Of a stretch of DNA of 64,000 bases, positions 23,928 through 36,605 are shown piece after piece. A program made the position numbers and the translations under genes. The DNA lies in NCBI RefSeq assembly GCF_030272615.1, contig NC_081414.1, positions 915,873,648 to 915,937,647 of the forward strand, written 5' to 3'. The first letter of the stretch is position 1. The number at the start of each line of letters is the position of its first letter. Source of the stretch: Cryptomeria japonica. Its lineage: Eukaryota > Streptophyta > Pinopsida > Cupressales > Cupressaceae. The notes beneath the pieces were generated by a model. It was not told the DNA's origin and did no database searches. It saw only the letters and a list, made by a program, of their open reading frames with translations.

Positions 23928-25570
23928 AATTTATGTGGTACCACGATAAAATAGGACAAATCAGCAGCCTATTCTACCACGTTGGAGTCTTGATCAGTTT
24001 ATGGATGAGTTGTCATCCTGTCTGTGGCCTTTGTTCATTTAAGTTTTAGCCAGTTTGAAACAAACAGTTTCGTTTATCTCTAGGGTAGAGTTTAAGAATT
24101 TGGGGTTATTTTCAAAAGAATTATTGGCCTAGAGGCTATAAATGTAATTAAGAAAGCTTTGTTAATGGTCCGAAAAACTTTGATTTGAATTAGCAAACTT
24201 AATTTTCTTTGAATTGCAGTGTAGACATTTGATATATGAATGGAATGATATATTTTGTATGGTCTTCAAATCTGTGCGTTTGAATGATAGAGCAATCTCT
24301 GCCGAGATGTATGCTTGTGTACATAATATTTTACTTCATTATCAGTTTTTCATAAGTCTGTGAATTCATTGTTTAAGAAAATTAGTGGTACATTTTTGTT
24401 TAAATGATTATAATCCCCCTTGTCCTGTGAGGCATGAGCGCATATCGATAAGAATTTATCCTACATTGAGTATGCTTGGTGAAATAAGTTTTACATTGAA
24501 TTGAAATGTTCAAAGTTAAGTCTGTGGGCTTTACATTTATTCATAATTATCTTGTAGTATTCTTACTATGTTGACAAATGAATGTGAATGCCTTTCTCTC
24601 TTTCTGATGAAAAGTGTGTTTCTTTCTGAATTACTTGCATAAATATTCATTGAATATCTTATGAGGAGTTGCACTCTTATGCAGTGGGTAAACTGAAACT
24701 CGGTTCACCCAACTGTTGGTTTCATTTGCTTTTCATCAAGGGTATACATGAGTCATCTTTTAAATATATATATTAAAGGAAAGGCATATCTGTTAACCAA
24801 CAATCACCTAATTAACTATTTAATTGGGTCACTTATTAATTAAATATTAAATTAAGTTAAACTTATGAGTGCTTTATTCAATTAGATTAGGCTAATAATA
24901 GCTCATTTTTTCTCATTGAATATGATGTGAGAACTTACCATTATCTAATTTAATATTTCTCTAGGGTTTATGTATAGGTTTTATTTGTCCTTTCTATAAG
25001 GATTCAATATATCATTGCAATTCCTAATATCTTGTGCACCATTGATGCAATTTTCAAGTTGTTGAGAAAATCAAGCTTTCTCTGTCTCCAGTTGTGATAG
25101 GTGTTTTTATTGCATGTGACTATTGAGCTTGTGGGATTAAATAAATAACTCGAACATGATATATAAGATTCCAATATATAAAATTCTATTCAAAATTTGA
25201 GTGATCTAGCCTTGACAAAATAGCAGCCAATAAAAAAAATTGAGATCTTTGACTCAATCTAACCTCATCATTGTATCTAGAGCAACCAAAAACATAAAGA
25301 TTAGCTATAAATTTGCCAAAACTTGAGAAGTTGAAATCAAGGCAAAAAAAATAGCAACAAGATCTTTGGACAAGGATCCATGTCATACTTTTGTCATTTA
25401 ATTTTGTATATCCATAGGTACAATAGATTTTTACTTATAGTTTTTAAAAATATTTCTTTTAAATTTTTTATAAAAAAATATGATATTTTGATTGATATAT
25501 ATTTTCCAAAAAATAGGAAAAAGCACTTGGTAAAAGGATCTATGTATGGAATATGATATTATTTGATCTT
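23928..25570. other. intergenic, possibly the 3' LTR of the 20.8-kb element at its left
   Basis: Directly after the decayed frame, sequence up to about 24.2 kb contains a TATAAA box (24137-24142) in a setting that resembles an LTR promoter. I could not find matching LTR ends. The remainder is AT-rich with no recognised feature. Confidence 0.4.
24137..24142 (+). promoter_or_regulatory. TATA-like box, possible LTR promoter
   Basis: TATAAA in the context GAGGCTATAAATGTAA, about 210 bp after the end of the unknown reading frame, where a 3' LTR would be expected. Confidence 0.3.
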
Positions 25571-25706
25571 CTTTACATGTACTGACAAAAGTATGACATC
25601 TTGGCACTTGGAAAGGATCTATGTATGGAATATGATATTATTTTATCTTCTTTACATGTACTGAGTTTTTTGGCCTCTAATTTTTCATTTGAGGAGCTAT
25701 CATGGA
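25571..25706 (+). repeat. left copy of a ~137-bp duplication flanking the copia element
   Basis: It starts CTTTACATGTACTGACAA and ends GAGCTATCATGGAT, directly against the left LTR. The same sequence, with scattered differences, lies directly after the right LTR. Part of it (AGGATCTATGTATGGAATAT onwards) is also repeated just upstream near 25535-25580. Confidence 0.85.
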
Positions 25707-26306
25707 TTTGGCCATTTGGTGGAATTTATTATGTGTTGCATTGATGTTTTGTCATTGATGCCAGCACTAGTTGCTTGGATGCTTTACCGGCACCCTTCTG
25801 GTCCCAGTAGGTTAAGTGGCTTTACCGGCATGATCCGGTAGGCTCCGATACAGTTTGGTGATGGAATTGACTTGTTCATGATGCTCATGTTCATATTTGG
25901 TCAGTTGGTTTTGGTTTGGTGATCGGATGCTATCCTGTTTGCTTAGGTGCTTAGTTTATGGTTCCGACGAGGGTTTCACCCATAGAGCTTTTCATGAAGA
26001 TCTTTGATGAATTGCATAAGTGGTGTTGGTACAGCTTCTGGTGGAGTTTCAGGATGTTGTTGGTGATCATGTTCGAGACTTGGCAGATGGAGATCATTGT
26101 TGTAGCGTGTTGACCTATATTGGGTCCCGGTTGATCTAGGTTATAGACTGACTTTAATGTAACATGTGTATTGGACCTCTCGAAGTATTTTCAAGATGTC
26201 TTATGTGTTGGATATTATTTATTTGGTCTTAGGCCGACATGGGTTGTAATTATATAATTAGTTTATTATCTAGTGGTCAACCTAATTGTTTTTGATCGAG
26301 GGTTTG

Positions 26307-26351
<45 letters not shown>

Positions 26352-26965
26352 TCTCATTGTAGATCATCATGGTTATTGTTAGAGGTCATGGTCAAGGAAT
26401 GTAATGTATGGATAATGTAATATCATTCAGGAAGAGGATTTGGTCGATCATTGGAGATCGAATTGGGTTTATGTAAGAGGACTTAGTCCTTCGATATTGA
26501 GCTTAACCAGAATTGTACTCAGGCATAGGAGATGATATCTTTTGCAGTTCAACACTTCTTCAAATTGTAGTCTAGATTTCTATGTAGTCAGTGAGGATCC
26601 TTTTGTGATGAACAATAGGCTCTAGGTTGTTGGCCTTCCTGCAAGTGCAGACCCCACAATTGTAATTCACATAGTTACTGCAGAAGTATTATCTAATTGT
26701 GGGTAGGCTTCCCACCATGGTTTTTCCCTTTACCGAGTTTTCCACGTATAAATTTTGGTGTCACATGGATGTCTTTTATTTTGTGATTATTGTTTATGCT
26801 TAATTGGTTTAACTGCTATTCCGGTATTTGGTTTAAGCATTCTGGTATTAATGCTTTGGGTTCTGGTATTAAAGTTTAAATTGATAATGGTTCTGGTAAT
26901 CTGTGACAACTAATTCACACCCCCTCCCCTCTCAGTTGTCTTTTGGTTATTTTAACTATCTAACA
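25707..26965 (+). repeat. copia 5' LTR
   Basis: Matches 31612-32857 along its length and ends TCTAACA. The expected TGTTGGCC start reads ATTTGGCC. It holds a (TA)n(TG)n expansion at 26307-26347 that is absent from the 3' LTR. A C-rich word with CTCTCAG lies about 40 bp from its end. Confidence 0.9.
26307..26347. repeat. (TA)n(TG)n microsatellite within the 5' LTR
   Basis: About five TA and fifteen TG units. The matching place in the 3' LTR (near 32226) has only TATATATAGATG. Confidence 0.93.
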
Positions 26966-26967
26966 AT

Positions 26968-26980
26968 TGGTATTAGAGCT
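26968..26980 (+). other. copia primer-binding site (tRNA-Met)
   Basis: TGGTATTAGAGCT two bases after the 5' LTR, one mismatch from the initiator tRNA-Met-type site TGGTATCAGAGC. Confidence 0.85.
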
Positions 26981-27023
26981 TTGATCCTCTCTATAAAAAG
27001 CTTTACCGCTTGAGGAAGATCCT

Positions 27024-30000
27024 ATGGCGACTAATAGTTCAAGTTCATCTAGTTCTTTTGGAGCTATCTTTCAGAGGGATATTTTGAGGCTTGATGGAAT
27101 AAATTATATAGTATGGAAGATTCGGATTGAGACTCATTTGAGATTCTTGGCAAGGAGATTTGGGAGATCACACAAGATGGTATCACACCTTATAATCAAG
27201 GATCTGGCAATCCTCCTCTCGAAAACCTAGACAAGGAGCTTGAGAATGATTGTAAAGCAAGAGAAGCCCTCTTGTGTGCACTTTTTGATCAGCAAATAAT
27301 GGGATTAACCGACAAATAATATGGAAAGGCTATATGGGATAAATTGGAGACTCTTAATGAAGGTGATCCTACAATGAAGATTGCTAAACTTGATCGTTAC
27401 TGGGTGAGATATGAAAACCTAAAGATGGAAGAAGATGAAAGGATTACTGCATTCATGGAAAGGGTAAATGAGATTGTTATGGGAATTCAATGTTGTGGTG
27501 GAACTTTGAGCGAAGATGAAATTGTTTCTAAATTTTTGTGAGCCCTACCACTGGTTTACAAAATGAAAGCTACTACTATTATTGAGTTGAGAACAATGGC
27601 TAATACATCTGTCAAGAGAGATACTTTGGTTGGGAAACTATCTGCTTTTGAGCTAGAAGAATTTGGACCTTCTGGAGCTGTGAAGTCTAAACTTGTTTTT
27701 CATGCATCTACATCTACATTCGGTAAGAAAGACTAGAAAGCTTTGTATGCAAAGGAATTCGAAGATATGAAGAGATAAGATGATGAGTTTGAGCAACTGG
27801 AAGCACTATTTTCTAGAAGAGTACCTAAAGGACTAGTAGGAAGTAAGTATGAAGGAAAAGCACCTTTTAAATATTTTGCATGTAATAAGATTGTTCATTT
27901 TGCATCTAGATGTCCTGAAAGGAATTCAAGATTTGAAGAAAGAGTTAGAAGATCATTTAAGCCTAACCTTGGATATCAAAACAAGTACAAGTACAAGAAA
28001 AACAAAGACAAATCATGCTACATAGCGGATGAGGAAGGCATTACTGATTCCGATGATGAACTGACAAAAGACTCTGCTATTGGATCTGGAAATGGGAAGG
28101 AATGGGTGTTCCTAGCTATCAAAGAAGATGATTTGGAACTAGAAGAGAATGTACCTAAAGAGAGGGCACTTTCTGTTAAAATTGAAGACAAGGATGAATG
28201 GGTAATTGACAGTGGTTGTTCACATCATATGACTGGAGATAAAGAAAGTTTCTATCTTTGCAAGAATTTGATAGCGGTCTAGTTAGATTTGGAGATGATA
28301 AAGTATGTATGATCAAAGGAAAATGAACTATATCATTGGATGGTAAAAATAGTACTAACAATGTTTATTATGTTGAAGGTTTGAAGCATAATCTTTTGAG
28401 TGTAGGACAATTGGTAGATAAGGGATTTCAATTACAGTTCAAGGATGGAAAATGCAAAATCATTAACAGATCTAGTTTGGAGATTGCAACCGATACACAG
28501 ACAAAAGGTAATATATTTCATCTAAACTCCAGTGAGAAGACATGTTTGATTACACAGATTGATGAGAGTTGGCTATGGCATAAAAGGTTGTGTCATGTGA
28601 ATTTTGATTGCATTGTAAAGATCAGATCAACTAAGGCAATTAGGGATATACCTAAGATTATGAAGCCCTATAATCTGGTATGTAAAGAATGTCAAATGGG
28701 CAAACAGGTCAGAACCTCTTTTAGGAATATACAAGATAAATCAAATGATGTTCTTGATCTTATTCATACTAATCTATGTGACCCTGCTAGAGTTAAAAGT
28801 TTTCAAGGTGATAGATATTTCATGCTAATCATTGATGATTATTCTAGAATGATGTGGGTTACTTTTTTATAAGAAAAATATGAAGCATTTGAAAAGTTTA
28901 AAATCTTTAAGGCTAAAGTGGAAACTGAGACAGGATTGAAGATTAAATGTTTGAGGTCAGATCATGGTGGAGAATTAACATCCGATGATTTTAATAAATT
29001 TTGTGAGAAGCATGGTATAAGAAGACAATTTTTTTCTCCCCGGACACCTCAGCAGAATGGAGTTGTAGAAAGGAAGAACAAAACTATCTTGGATGTTGCT
29101 AAAACAATGATGATGGAAGCTAGTCTACCTCATGTCTACTGGAAAGAAGCAGTGAGCATAGCAGTTTATACATTCAACAAAGTACATATCAAAGGAGAAA
29201 CTGGTAAGACACCTTATGAATTATGGTTTGGCAATACACCTACAATTAAGTGTTTCAGAATTTTTGGTAGTAAATGTTATATCACGACAGATGATATCAT
29301 TGGAAAATTTGATCCTAGATGTGATGAAGGCATATTTCTTGGTTATTCTAATGAAAGCAAAGCATATAGATGTTATAACAAGAGATTGCTGAGAATTGTG
29401 GAGAGTGCTAATGTCAAAGTAGATGAGCTGAAAAGAAGTCAAATTAGAATTTATGAGAAGGAATCGACAATGGAATGATTATATCTGAACTAGTAGCACC
29501 TTTACCGGAATAGAGTGTTGAACTAGTTACTTCGGCAGTATCAGAGAATTCCACAGTAACTGAAGAACAAGGAAGAGGAACAGAGAGTCAGAAGACTCCT
29601 AGGTATGTGAGATTGAATCATTCAAAAGATTAGATCATTGGGGATAAGAGCAATGGAGTGATTATAAGAAGAAGACTGACAACTAATGAAGTATGTTTAA
29701 TTTCACAAGTTGAACCGGTATCAGTAATTGAGGCATGTAAAGATGAATATTGGTTGAAAGCTATGGAAGAAGAATTAGATCAAATTGAGAAAAATTACAC
29801 ATGGACCTTGGTTTCTTGGCCTAAAAATAAAAATGTTATTGGAACTAAATGGGTTTTTAGGAATAAATTGAATGAGGATGTTCAATTTATAAGGAATAAG
29901 GCTAGATTAGTTTGTAAAGGATATTCTCAGAAGGAAGGAATTGATTATGGAGAGACTTTTGCACCTGTAGCTAGGATTTCTTGCATATACTGCTTATAAA

Positions 30001-31229
30001 AATTACAAGTTTTATCCAATGGATGTTAAATGTGCATTTTTGAATGGGGATCTTGATGAGGAAGTTTATATTATGCATCCTGATGGTTTTTCACTATTAG
30101 ATGATACAGATATGGTTTGCAGGTTAAGGAATGCTTTATATGGATTGAAACAAGCACCTAGAGTCTGGTATGCATGGTTGGATAAATATCTTTTGAAGCT
30201 TGGTTTTACTAAGGGCAGTGTTGATAGTAATTTATATTATTAAATCATTGATGATGATATCCTGATTATTGAAATATTTGTTGATGACATTATTTTTGGA
30301 GGTGAAGATAGTTATGCATAGAATTTTTTAAGAATATGGAGAAAGAATTTGATATTTCTATGATTGGTGAGATGAAATTTTTCTTAGGTTTGTAGATTAC
30401 TCCGACTGACAAAGGTATTTTCATCTGTCAAACTATTTATGCTAAGGAATTGTTGAAGAAATTTGGTATGGGAGATTCTAAACCGGTAAGTACTCCTATG
30501 GTTACAAGTGAGAAATTGACAAGAAAACATGTTTCTGCATCAATAAATCCTACAAGATACAAATCTATGATTGGAGGTCTGCTTTATTTGACTCAGACTA
30601 GGCCTAACATTATGAATGTTGTTTGTATTGTTTCAAAATTTATGAGTGATCCTAGAGAAAATCACGAGATTGCAGTGAAAAGGATTTTTAGAAACTTACA
30701 AGGTACATCAAAATATGGCTTGTGGTACCCTAAGGATGATAACATTAATTTATGTGCATATATAGATACTGATTGGGTCGGAGATGTTGATGACTGGAAA
30801 AGCACTTTTGATGGAGCTTTCTTTCTTGGAAAGAAGTTGGTTTCATGGATCAACAAGAAACAGTCATGTACTTCTTTATCTACTACTAAAGCTGAGTATG
30901 TTGTTGCTACTACTAAATGTACACAAGTTTTATGGATGAAACAAATGTTGAAGGATATAAAGGTGGATTATGATGCACCAGTAGTTATTCACTGTGATAA
31001 CTCTGTTGCTATTGATATATCAAAGAATCCGGTATTTCATTCTAAAACAAAGCACATATCTATCAAGTACAAATTTTTGAAGGAAAAGGTGGAAGCAAAT
31101 GAAGTTAGATTGGTTTATGTGAACACTAAAGAGAAGATTGCAGATATTTTCACTAAACCTTTTCCCAAGGAATCATTTGAGTACCTGAGAGATAGATTCA
31201 GAGTTTCTACCCCTCCGGTAGAGACTTGA
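27024..31229 (+). pseudogene. copia gag-pol polyprotein, degenerate
   Basis: Gag starts at ATG 27024, with LDGINYIVWKIRIETHL and a zinc knuckle near 27870 that has lost its first Cys (YFACNK..H). Protease: WVIDSGCSHHMTG near 28199. Integrase: zinc part LWHKRLCH...CKECQMGK near 28570-28710; core LIHTNLCDPA near 28760, IIDDYSRMMWV near 28830 and NGVVERKN near 29060. The first catalytic Asp is replaced by Asn (TNLC for the usual TDLC). Reverse transcriptase: GTKWVFRNK...FAPVARI near 29840-29980, MDVKCAFLNGDLDEEVYI near 30019, LYGLKQAPR near 30140, and FVDD near 30278. RNase H: 30740-31130 with AEYVVATT and HCDNSVAID; the frame ends at 31229. At least three frame changes and several stops (for example TGA at 27539, TAA at 28870) break it. 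Confidence 0.93.
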
Positions 31230-31598
31230 TTGATGCGGTTGGCATCAGTCCAATATGCATTATCAGAGATACTATTCATTCCAGCACTGATGTGGGATGC
31301 TACTGCTCAAGGGGAGTAGTCATCTTTATGTTTTAGTGGTTTATGTTCATGCTTTATATTTTTGTTATATTTCTACCATCGATGTCAAAGGGGGGGAGTG
31401 ATATTGATGTGAAAAAGATAAAACAAAAAGAAAAAGAAAATTTCAAAGCAGGAGAGATATGAATAAGAAAAGTAAAGGGAGATATATTGTCATTCAGAAC
31501 TGTATGTGGGAGATTGTTGGTTGCCTTCCAATGGGGGAGACTTGTTTGGTATTTCTTGGTACTTAGATATTTTTCACATCTAGTGTCACCATCAATGC

Positions 31599-31611
31599 CA
31601 AAGGGGGAGAT
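31599..31611 (+). other. copia polypurine tract
   Basis: CAAAGGGGGAGAT directly before TGTTGG of the 3' LTR. A second similar tract (AAAGGGGGGGAG) lies at about 31386. Both sit after GATGTC or AATGCC words. The same tract borders the 38377 and 53605 elements. Confidence 0.85.
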
Positions 31612-32857
31612 TGTTGGCCATTTAGTGGAATTGATTATATGTTGCATTGATGTTTTGTCATTGATGCCAACACTAGCTATTTGGATGCTTTACCGACACC
31701 CTTTTGGTTCTAGTAGATTGAGTGGTTTCTAGTTGATTTCGATTTGGCATGATCCGGTAGGCTCTGGTACAGTTTGGTGATGGCATTGTCTTGTTCATGA
31801 CACTCATGTTCATATTTGGGCAGTTGGTTTTGGTCTAGTGATCGGATGCTATCATGTTTTCTTAGAAGCTTAGTTTCTAGTTTCGGCGAGGTTTTCACCA
31901 GCAGAGCTTTTGATGAAGATATTTGATGAATTGCATAAGTGGTGTTGGTGCAGCTTCTAGTGGAGTTTTAGGATGTTGTTGTTGATCATGCTTGAGATTT
32001 GGTGGATGGAGATCATTGCTATAGCGTGTGGACCTATACTGGGTCCTGGTTGATCTAGGTTATGGACCGACTTTAATAGAACGAGTGGATTGGACCTCTC
32101 AAAGTATTTTAGGGATGTCTTATGTGTTGGATATTATTTGTTTGGTCTTAGGCTGACATGGTTTGTAACTATGTAATTAGTTTATTATCTGGTGGTCGAC
32201 CTAATTGTTTATGGTTGAGGGTTTTTATATATAGATGTAATATCTCATTGTAGATCATCCTGGTTATGGTTAGAGGTCATGGTCAACGAATGTAATGTGA
32301 GAATAATGTAATATCATTCAGGCAGAGGATTTGGTCAATCATTGGAGATTGAATTGGGTTTATGTAAGAGGATTTAGTCCTCTGGTATTGAGCTTAACTA
32401 GAACTATACCCAAGCATAGGAGATGCTATCTTTTGCAGTTCAACACTTCTTCAGATTGTAGCCTAGATTTCTATGTAGTCAGTGAGGCTCCTTTTGTGAT
32501 AAGAAGTGCGCTCTAGGCTATCGTCCTTCCTGCAAATGCAGGCCCCTCAATTGTAATTCACATACTTACTAGTAGAAGTATTATTTGACTGTGGGTAGGC
32601 TTCCCACCATGGTTTTTCTCTTTACTAGGTTTTCCATGTATAAATTTTGGTGCCATGTGGATGTCTTTTATTCTGTGGTTATTGTTTATGCTTAATTGGT
32701 TTAACTGATATTCCGGTATTTGGTTTAAGCATTCTGGTATTAATTTTTTGGGTTCTGATATTAAATTTTAAATTGCTAATGGTTCCAGTAATCTGTGACA
32801 ACTGATTCACACCTCCCCCCCTCTCAGTTGTCTTTTGGTTATTTGAATTGTCTAACA
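31612..32857 (+). repeat. copia 3' LTR
   Basis: Intact ends TGTTGGCC...TCTAACA, 1246 bp. It contains CACCTCCCCCCCTCTCAG close to the end. Confidence 0.93.
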
Positions 32858-32994
32858 CTTTACATGTAGTGACAAAAGTATGGCATCTTAGCACTTGGAA
32901 AGGATCTATGTATGGAATATGAAATTATTTGATCTTCTTTACATGTACTATGTTTTTTGGGTTCTAATTTTTCATTTGAGGAGCTATCATGGAT
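32858..32994 (+). repeat. right copy of the ~137-bp flanking duplication
   Basis: Begins CTTTACATGTAGTGACAA right after the 3' LTR and runs to GAGCTATCATGGATT, colinear with 25571-25706. Confidence 0.85.
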
Positions 32995-33397
32995 TTTTTT
33001 GTTCATCCTTCTATTGTCATCCTATCAAAGGTTCATTATGTTATGAGTCTTGGCAAAAACGTATCATGACAAATGTTAGGTGGCTTGATTTTTTTCTTAT
33101 ATATATGGAGTAATCCCTAAACTAGCCACATGAAGGGGTGACTACACTTGGAGGATTATCATTAACCATGTTGTAGGAGTAATTTTGTCTAGTGTTGATT
33201 TTAACACTATGTGTGCTTTATCATACATTGATTTTCCCAACACACTTTGGACTATATTTTGGGAGATCTATGGAGACCCTCATATCTCTCGATTTATAAA
33301 GGATCTTGCAAGACTTTTATTATTTCTCCTTACACATGTAGATTGTCTACCCTTTGATCATGACACTTTTGAGATGCTTGAGTTGATTATGTTAGGA
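32995..33397. other. unassigned sequence between repeats
   Basis: Contains an open stretch (33185-33403) with FPNTLWTIFWEIYGDPHISR that I do not recognise. It may be part of the same old element as the dispersed repeat that follows. Confidence 0.35.
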
Positions 33398-34109
33398 CTA
33401 TAAAATTTTGCTTCTGGTTCTATAACCTAAGTGGGTTTCATTTTTTACCAAAGGGAGATTTTATTTGTTTGTTGCCTAAGCTTAAACAAAGGGATTTTTT
33501 ATTTTTCTACAAAATTGTGATTTTATTAGGATACAATTTGTTTATTTCCTAGTATTCGCGACCCCATAACCCTTGTTTTAGTTGCATGTGATTAATTTTG
33601 TGCCTAAAATTTTTAACCCCATTTCCCCATTGGTTGCCATTTAAGTTTTACCTCTTATTCTACAGGCTTGCGGAAGTATTGTCTGGTCACCGGTAGTGAG
33701 TTCCCGCATCCCTGCGGGATGGCATGTGTTCATGAGGTCTTTTGTTGTGGGTTTGCGAAAAGGTGCTAAGAGACTGAAGAGTAGGGACTTGTTTCCCCTG
33801 TGGTCAAAATAAAGGATATGCAAGCACACGGAAGTAACTATCCATGATAGTTGAGCAGAGGTAAGCGCTTGTAGCCCCACAAAGTGGGAGAAAAGGGGAA
33901 TAAAAAAACTATGGGTAAACGGAATATGAAAATCATTTGCAAATTATGGAGCCTACGATCCCATGAGGAGTGAGAGAGGATAGAAAAGTGCATGGGTTGG
34001 TGGATGAGTGCAAGATAAGGAATGATGAGGCTCTTACCTCTACAAAATGACTTCATGGGGAAATGAGAAGGTCATCGGCAAGCAGAATTTAAAAACACCA
34101 ATACAGGGA
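33398..34109 (+). repeat. dispersed repeat, copy 1
   Basis: Colinear with 52893-53604. Shared words include AACCTAAGTGG, GCCTAAGCTTAAACAAAGGG, GCATGTGATTAATTTTGTGCC, GGTGCTAAGAGAC and GTAGCCCCACAAAGTGGGAG. It holds no clear reading frame. It probably belongs to an LTR element (LTR or leader), but its ends are not defined. It continues past 34109, where copy 2 is cut by an insertion. Confidence 0.8.
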
Positions 34110-36585
34110 ACCTGTAGCCCTGTGAAGGTAAAAATAGAGTATGTCAATGAATGAGAGGGTGAGTGAAATGGGATTGTGTTTGCCGATAGTGCATCCTACT
34201 CCCCTGTGAAGATGAAGTTGATAAAAGTAAAAAAATTGTGCATATGCAGATTTTTGTAGTGACTTTTTTAGGAAGGATTCAAAATGTCGGTGGTGTATGT
34301 AGTTGCAAGTATTGGTCAAATCATTGATAATGCTTCAGGTTGACATGTCTGAAATAAGATTTGTTGTACCCTGATATATGAAATGTGTGATCGAGAGACA
34401 TGAAGATCATTGCAAAATCATTTGTCCATTATGATTTCCAGATGGATAAGTAAATCTTGCATGCATATGGATAAGACTGAGAAATTCAAAACTATGGGGA
34501 GTAGGATTAAATGACTATATGTAGCATAAAAGCGGACTTCTAAGCTGGCAGTGAGAGAAATGAAAGTTTTAAAGCACAAAGCGAGAAAGTATAGCCTGCA
34601 ATTACAAATAAGCTATTTTTAGAACCTCAACTTTCTTATAAAGAGTGGTAGACTGAATCCTGGATTAGCCTTATTGTCAATAATGTTTCAGTTTAGTTGT
34701 TTGAAGGAGGTTCAAAGAATGGAGATCTTATTGGCGGGGCATGATTGTGCATCTGTGAGTTCTAAATTTTATGATATGGGATGGATGAGTTTTCAGCAAA
34801 CTATTTATAGCCAAAGGAGCCTTGAGAATGTAATGGATAACCAAAGGAGACTTGAGAGCCCTTTTTAGTTGCAAGGAACCTCTCAAGTGTTATCCAAAAT
34901 TTTCCCTACACCACCAATTACACAGAGGCAGTGGAAGAAGAGTGGAAGATATTATTTGGGGGAGGTGGATGGTTCAGATGCAGCTTTGGTATGATCTTGC
35001 AAGATTATGGAAACTATAAATTTTCCTCTACTTACAATATTCATTTGTGAGCTCCTCTTTCCACTTTCATTGTTGCCAACCTAAGACTGTAAGCTCCTCT
35101 TTCCATTTTAATGGCTTCCAGCCTATAAGTATGAGTTACTCCTTTAGTTTTGGGGATTCTCTACTTCTTTTGTTGTATGATTCCTTCTAGAGGGTGTAGA
35201 GTTCCTTTGTTGGTGTCAACGATGCAAATCATGCTTGCATTGTGATAGATACATTTTGATGGTGGCATGACACAAAAAAGTTAGGCGACAACAAGAACTC
35301 ATTCTTCATCTAGGCGATTATGATGCACATGTCTTTTTTTATGCTTTCTTTCTAAACTGATTAGGTGCTCCCTCTCTTGTTTGTAAGGTTAATGTGTCAA
35401 TTTGCAAGGAGGCCAAATGTAAACAACTTGTATCTTGTGCATTCCTTGTGTTATAAAAGGAATATCAAGGCTATTGTAAAGGGTTCTGAATCTTTTTCCT
35501 TAGCAGAAGGTCGGGTAGTTGTGGGCTTATTTTATCTTAGGTTTTAGAGTTCTACTTACAGAAAAGAAGTATATCTTCTAATTGTAAATTTTCAATTAGT
35601 AAAGAAAGAAAATTCTTCCATCATTGCATGCTCAGTCTCCTAATTTATTTTCTGATTTCATACAAGCTAATGTGTTAAGGATGGATTAGTTTGTTTTTTA
35701 TGTGTTCATATCATTTTGTGATTGCACTTACGAGTTATTCTCAAGGAGAACATTAAATTATGTATGTGAGTTATAGTGAGTTCGGTAAATATTTGTAGGA
35801 TAAATAAGAATGGATGCATGTGATAGTATAGGAAAATTATGTTGATGCCAAGCATGAACATGAAGAAAATTCCCTAATTTGAGATCTTTTACAATGTGGG
35901 GTTTTCTTTTTCTCTATGGGCTTCGACTCTGTTTCCATGGATAGGCATTGGTCATACTGTCTATTACAGGGGGTTTCAAAATCTCTTGATTAAATTGGTT
36001 TACATTTTCTGTCATTTTTTGTCTTGAAGTGGTCAAGGGGTTATTGTCTTTTCCCTTGTGCATGCTTGACATCCCTTGCATTTTTTTGGGCATCACCAAT
36101 GTTGTTTAATTTCTTAGATAGATTTCTAATGTTGTGGGATTAGGGATATGGGTGTGTTAAGTTCATGTAGGGTCCCCTGTTTTATCTGAGGAAAATCTAC
36201 CAATGAACAAGTATGTACATCTATGAGGGTTTTTTGAGTAATATCCTGTATTTATTGGTCTAAGTAGGAAAACCCTCTTGAAATTGGTAGAGGTCGAAGT
36301 GAAGAAGGCCTATTTAAGCCTTGTTACTATTGGAATTTCCTATCCTCAATCTGTTGATAGTTTTGAAGCCACATCAAAAGTTCTCTCCCTAGCCTTAAAT
36401 GTGATGAGATTATTAGGAGTGGGGGTTGCAAGAAAAAAAACCAACAAGATTGGCAAAACTGTTGGGGAGTCCTTGCTAAATCCATTGAAAAGAAAAAGTC
36501 AAGAAGTTGAAGAATTTGAAATTTATTTCAGATTTGGATCTTTCAGCTTGAAGAAGGTTATATTTGCAGCTGATCTAAAGAAAAA
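34110..36585. other. non-coding, possible LTR and leader of a gypsy element
   Basis: No gene recognised. A TATA-like box (GTTATAAAAGG, 35450-35460) is followed 130 bp later by AT-rich sequence like an LTR R/U5 part. A primer-site-like sequence follows at 36586 and a gag frame at 37028, so this may be the 5' LTR region of that element. Confidence 0.35.
35450..35460 (+). promoter_or_regulatory. TATA-like box
   Basis: GTTATAAAAGG about 1.6 kb upstream of the gypsy gag remains. It would fit an LTR promoter. No LTR ends were found to confirm it. Confidence 0.3.
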
Positions 36586-36605
36586 TGGGTGACTCTGTTG
36601 GTGGG
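36586..36605 (+). other. possible primer-binding site of tRNA-Arg type
   Basis: TGGGTGACTCTGTTGGTGGG resembles the TGGCGACTCCGCTGGGGA-type sites of some plant gypsy elements. It lies about 440 bp before the gag frame, a suitable distance. The match is imperfect. Confidence 0.35.

Larger units (their letters stand above)
25707..32857 (+). mobile_element. Ty1/copia LTR retrotransposon, both LTRs present, coding region broken
   Basis: The order is 5' LTR (25707-26965), tRNA-Met primer site, gag, protease, integrase, reverse transcriptase, RNase H, polypurine tract and 3' LTR (31612-32857). Integrase before reverse transcriptase defines Ty1/copia. The coding part has stops and frameshifts in every module, so it cannot move by itself. 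The first bases of the 5' LTR (TG) are altered or missing, and no 5-bp target duplication exists. Instead a long direct duplication flanks it. Confidence 0.93.
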
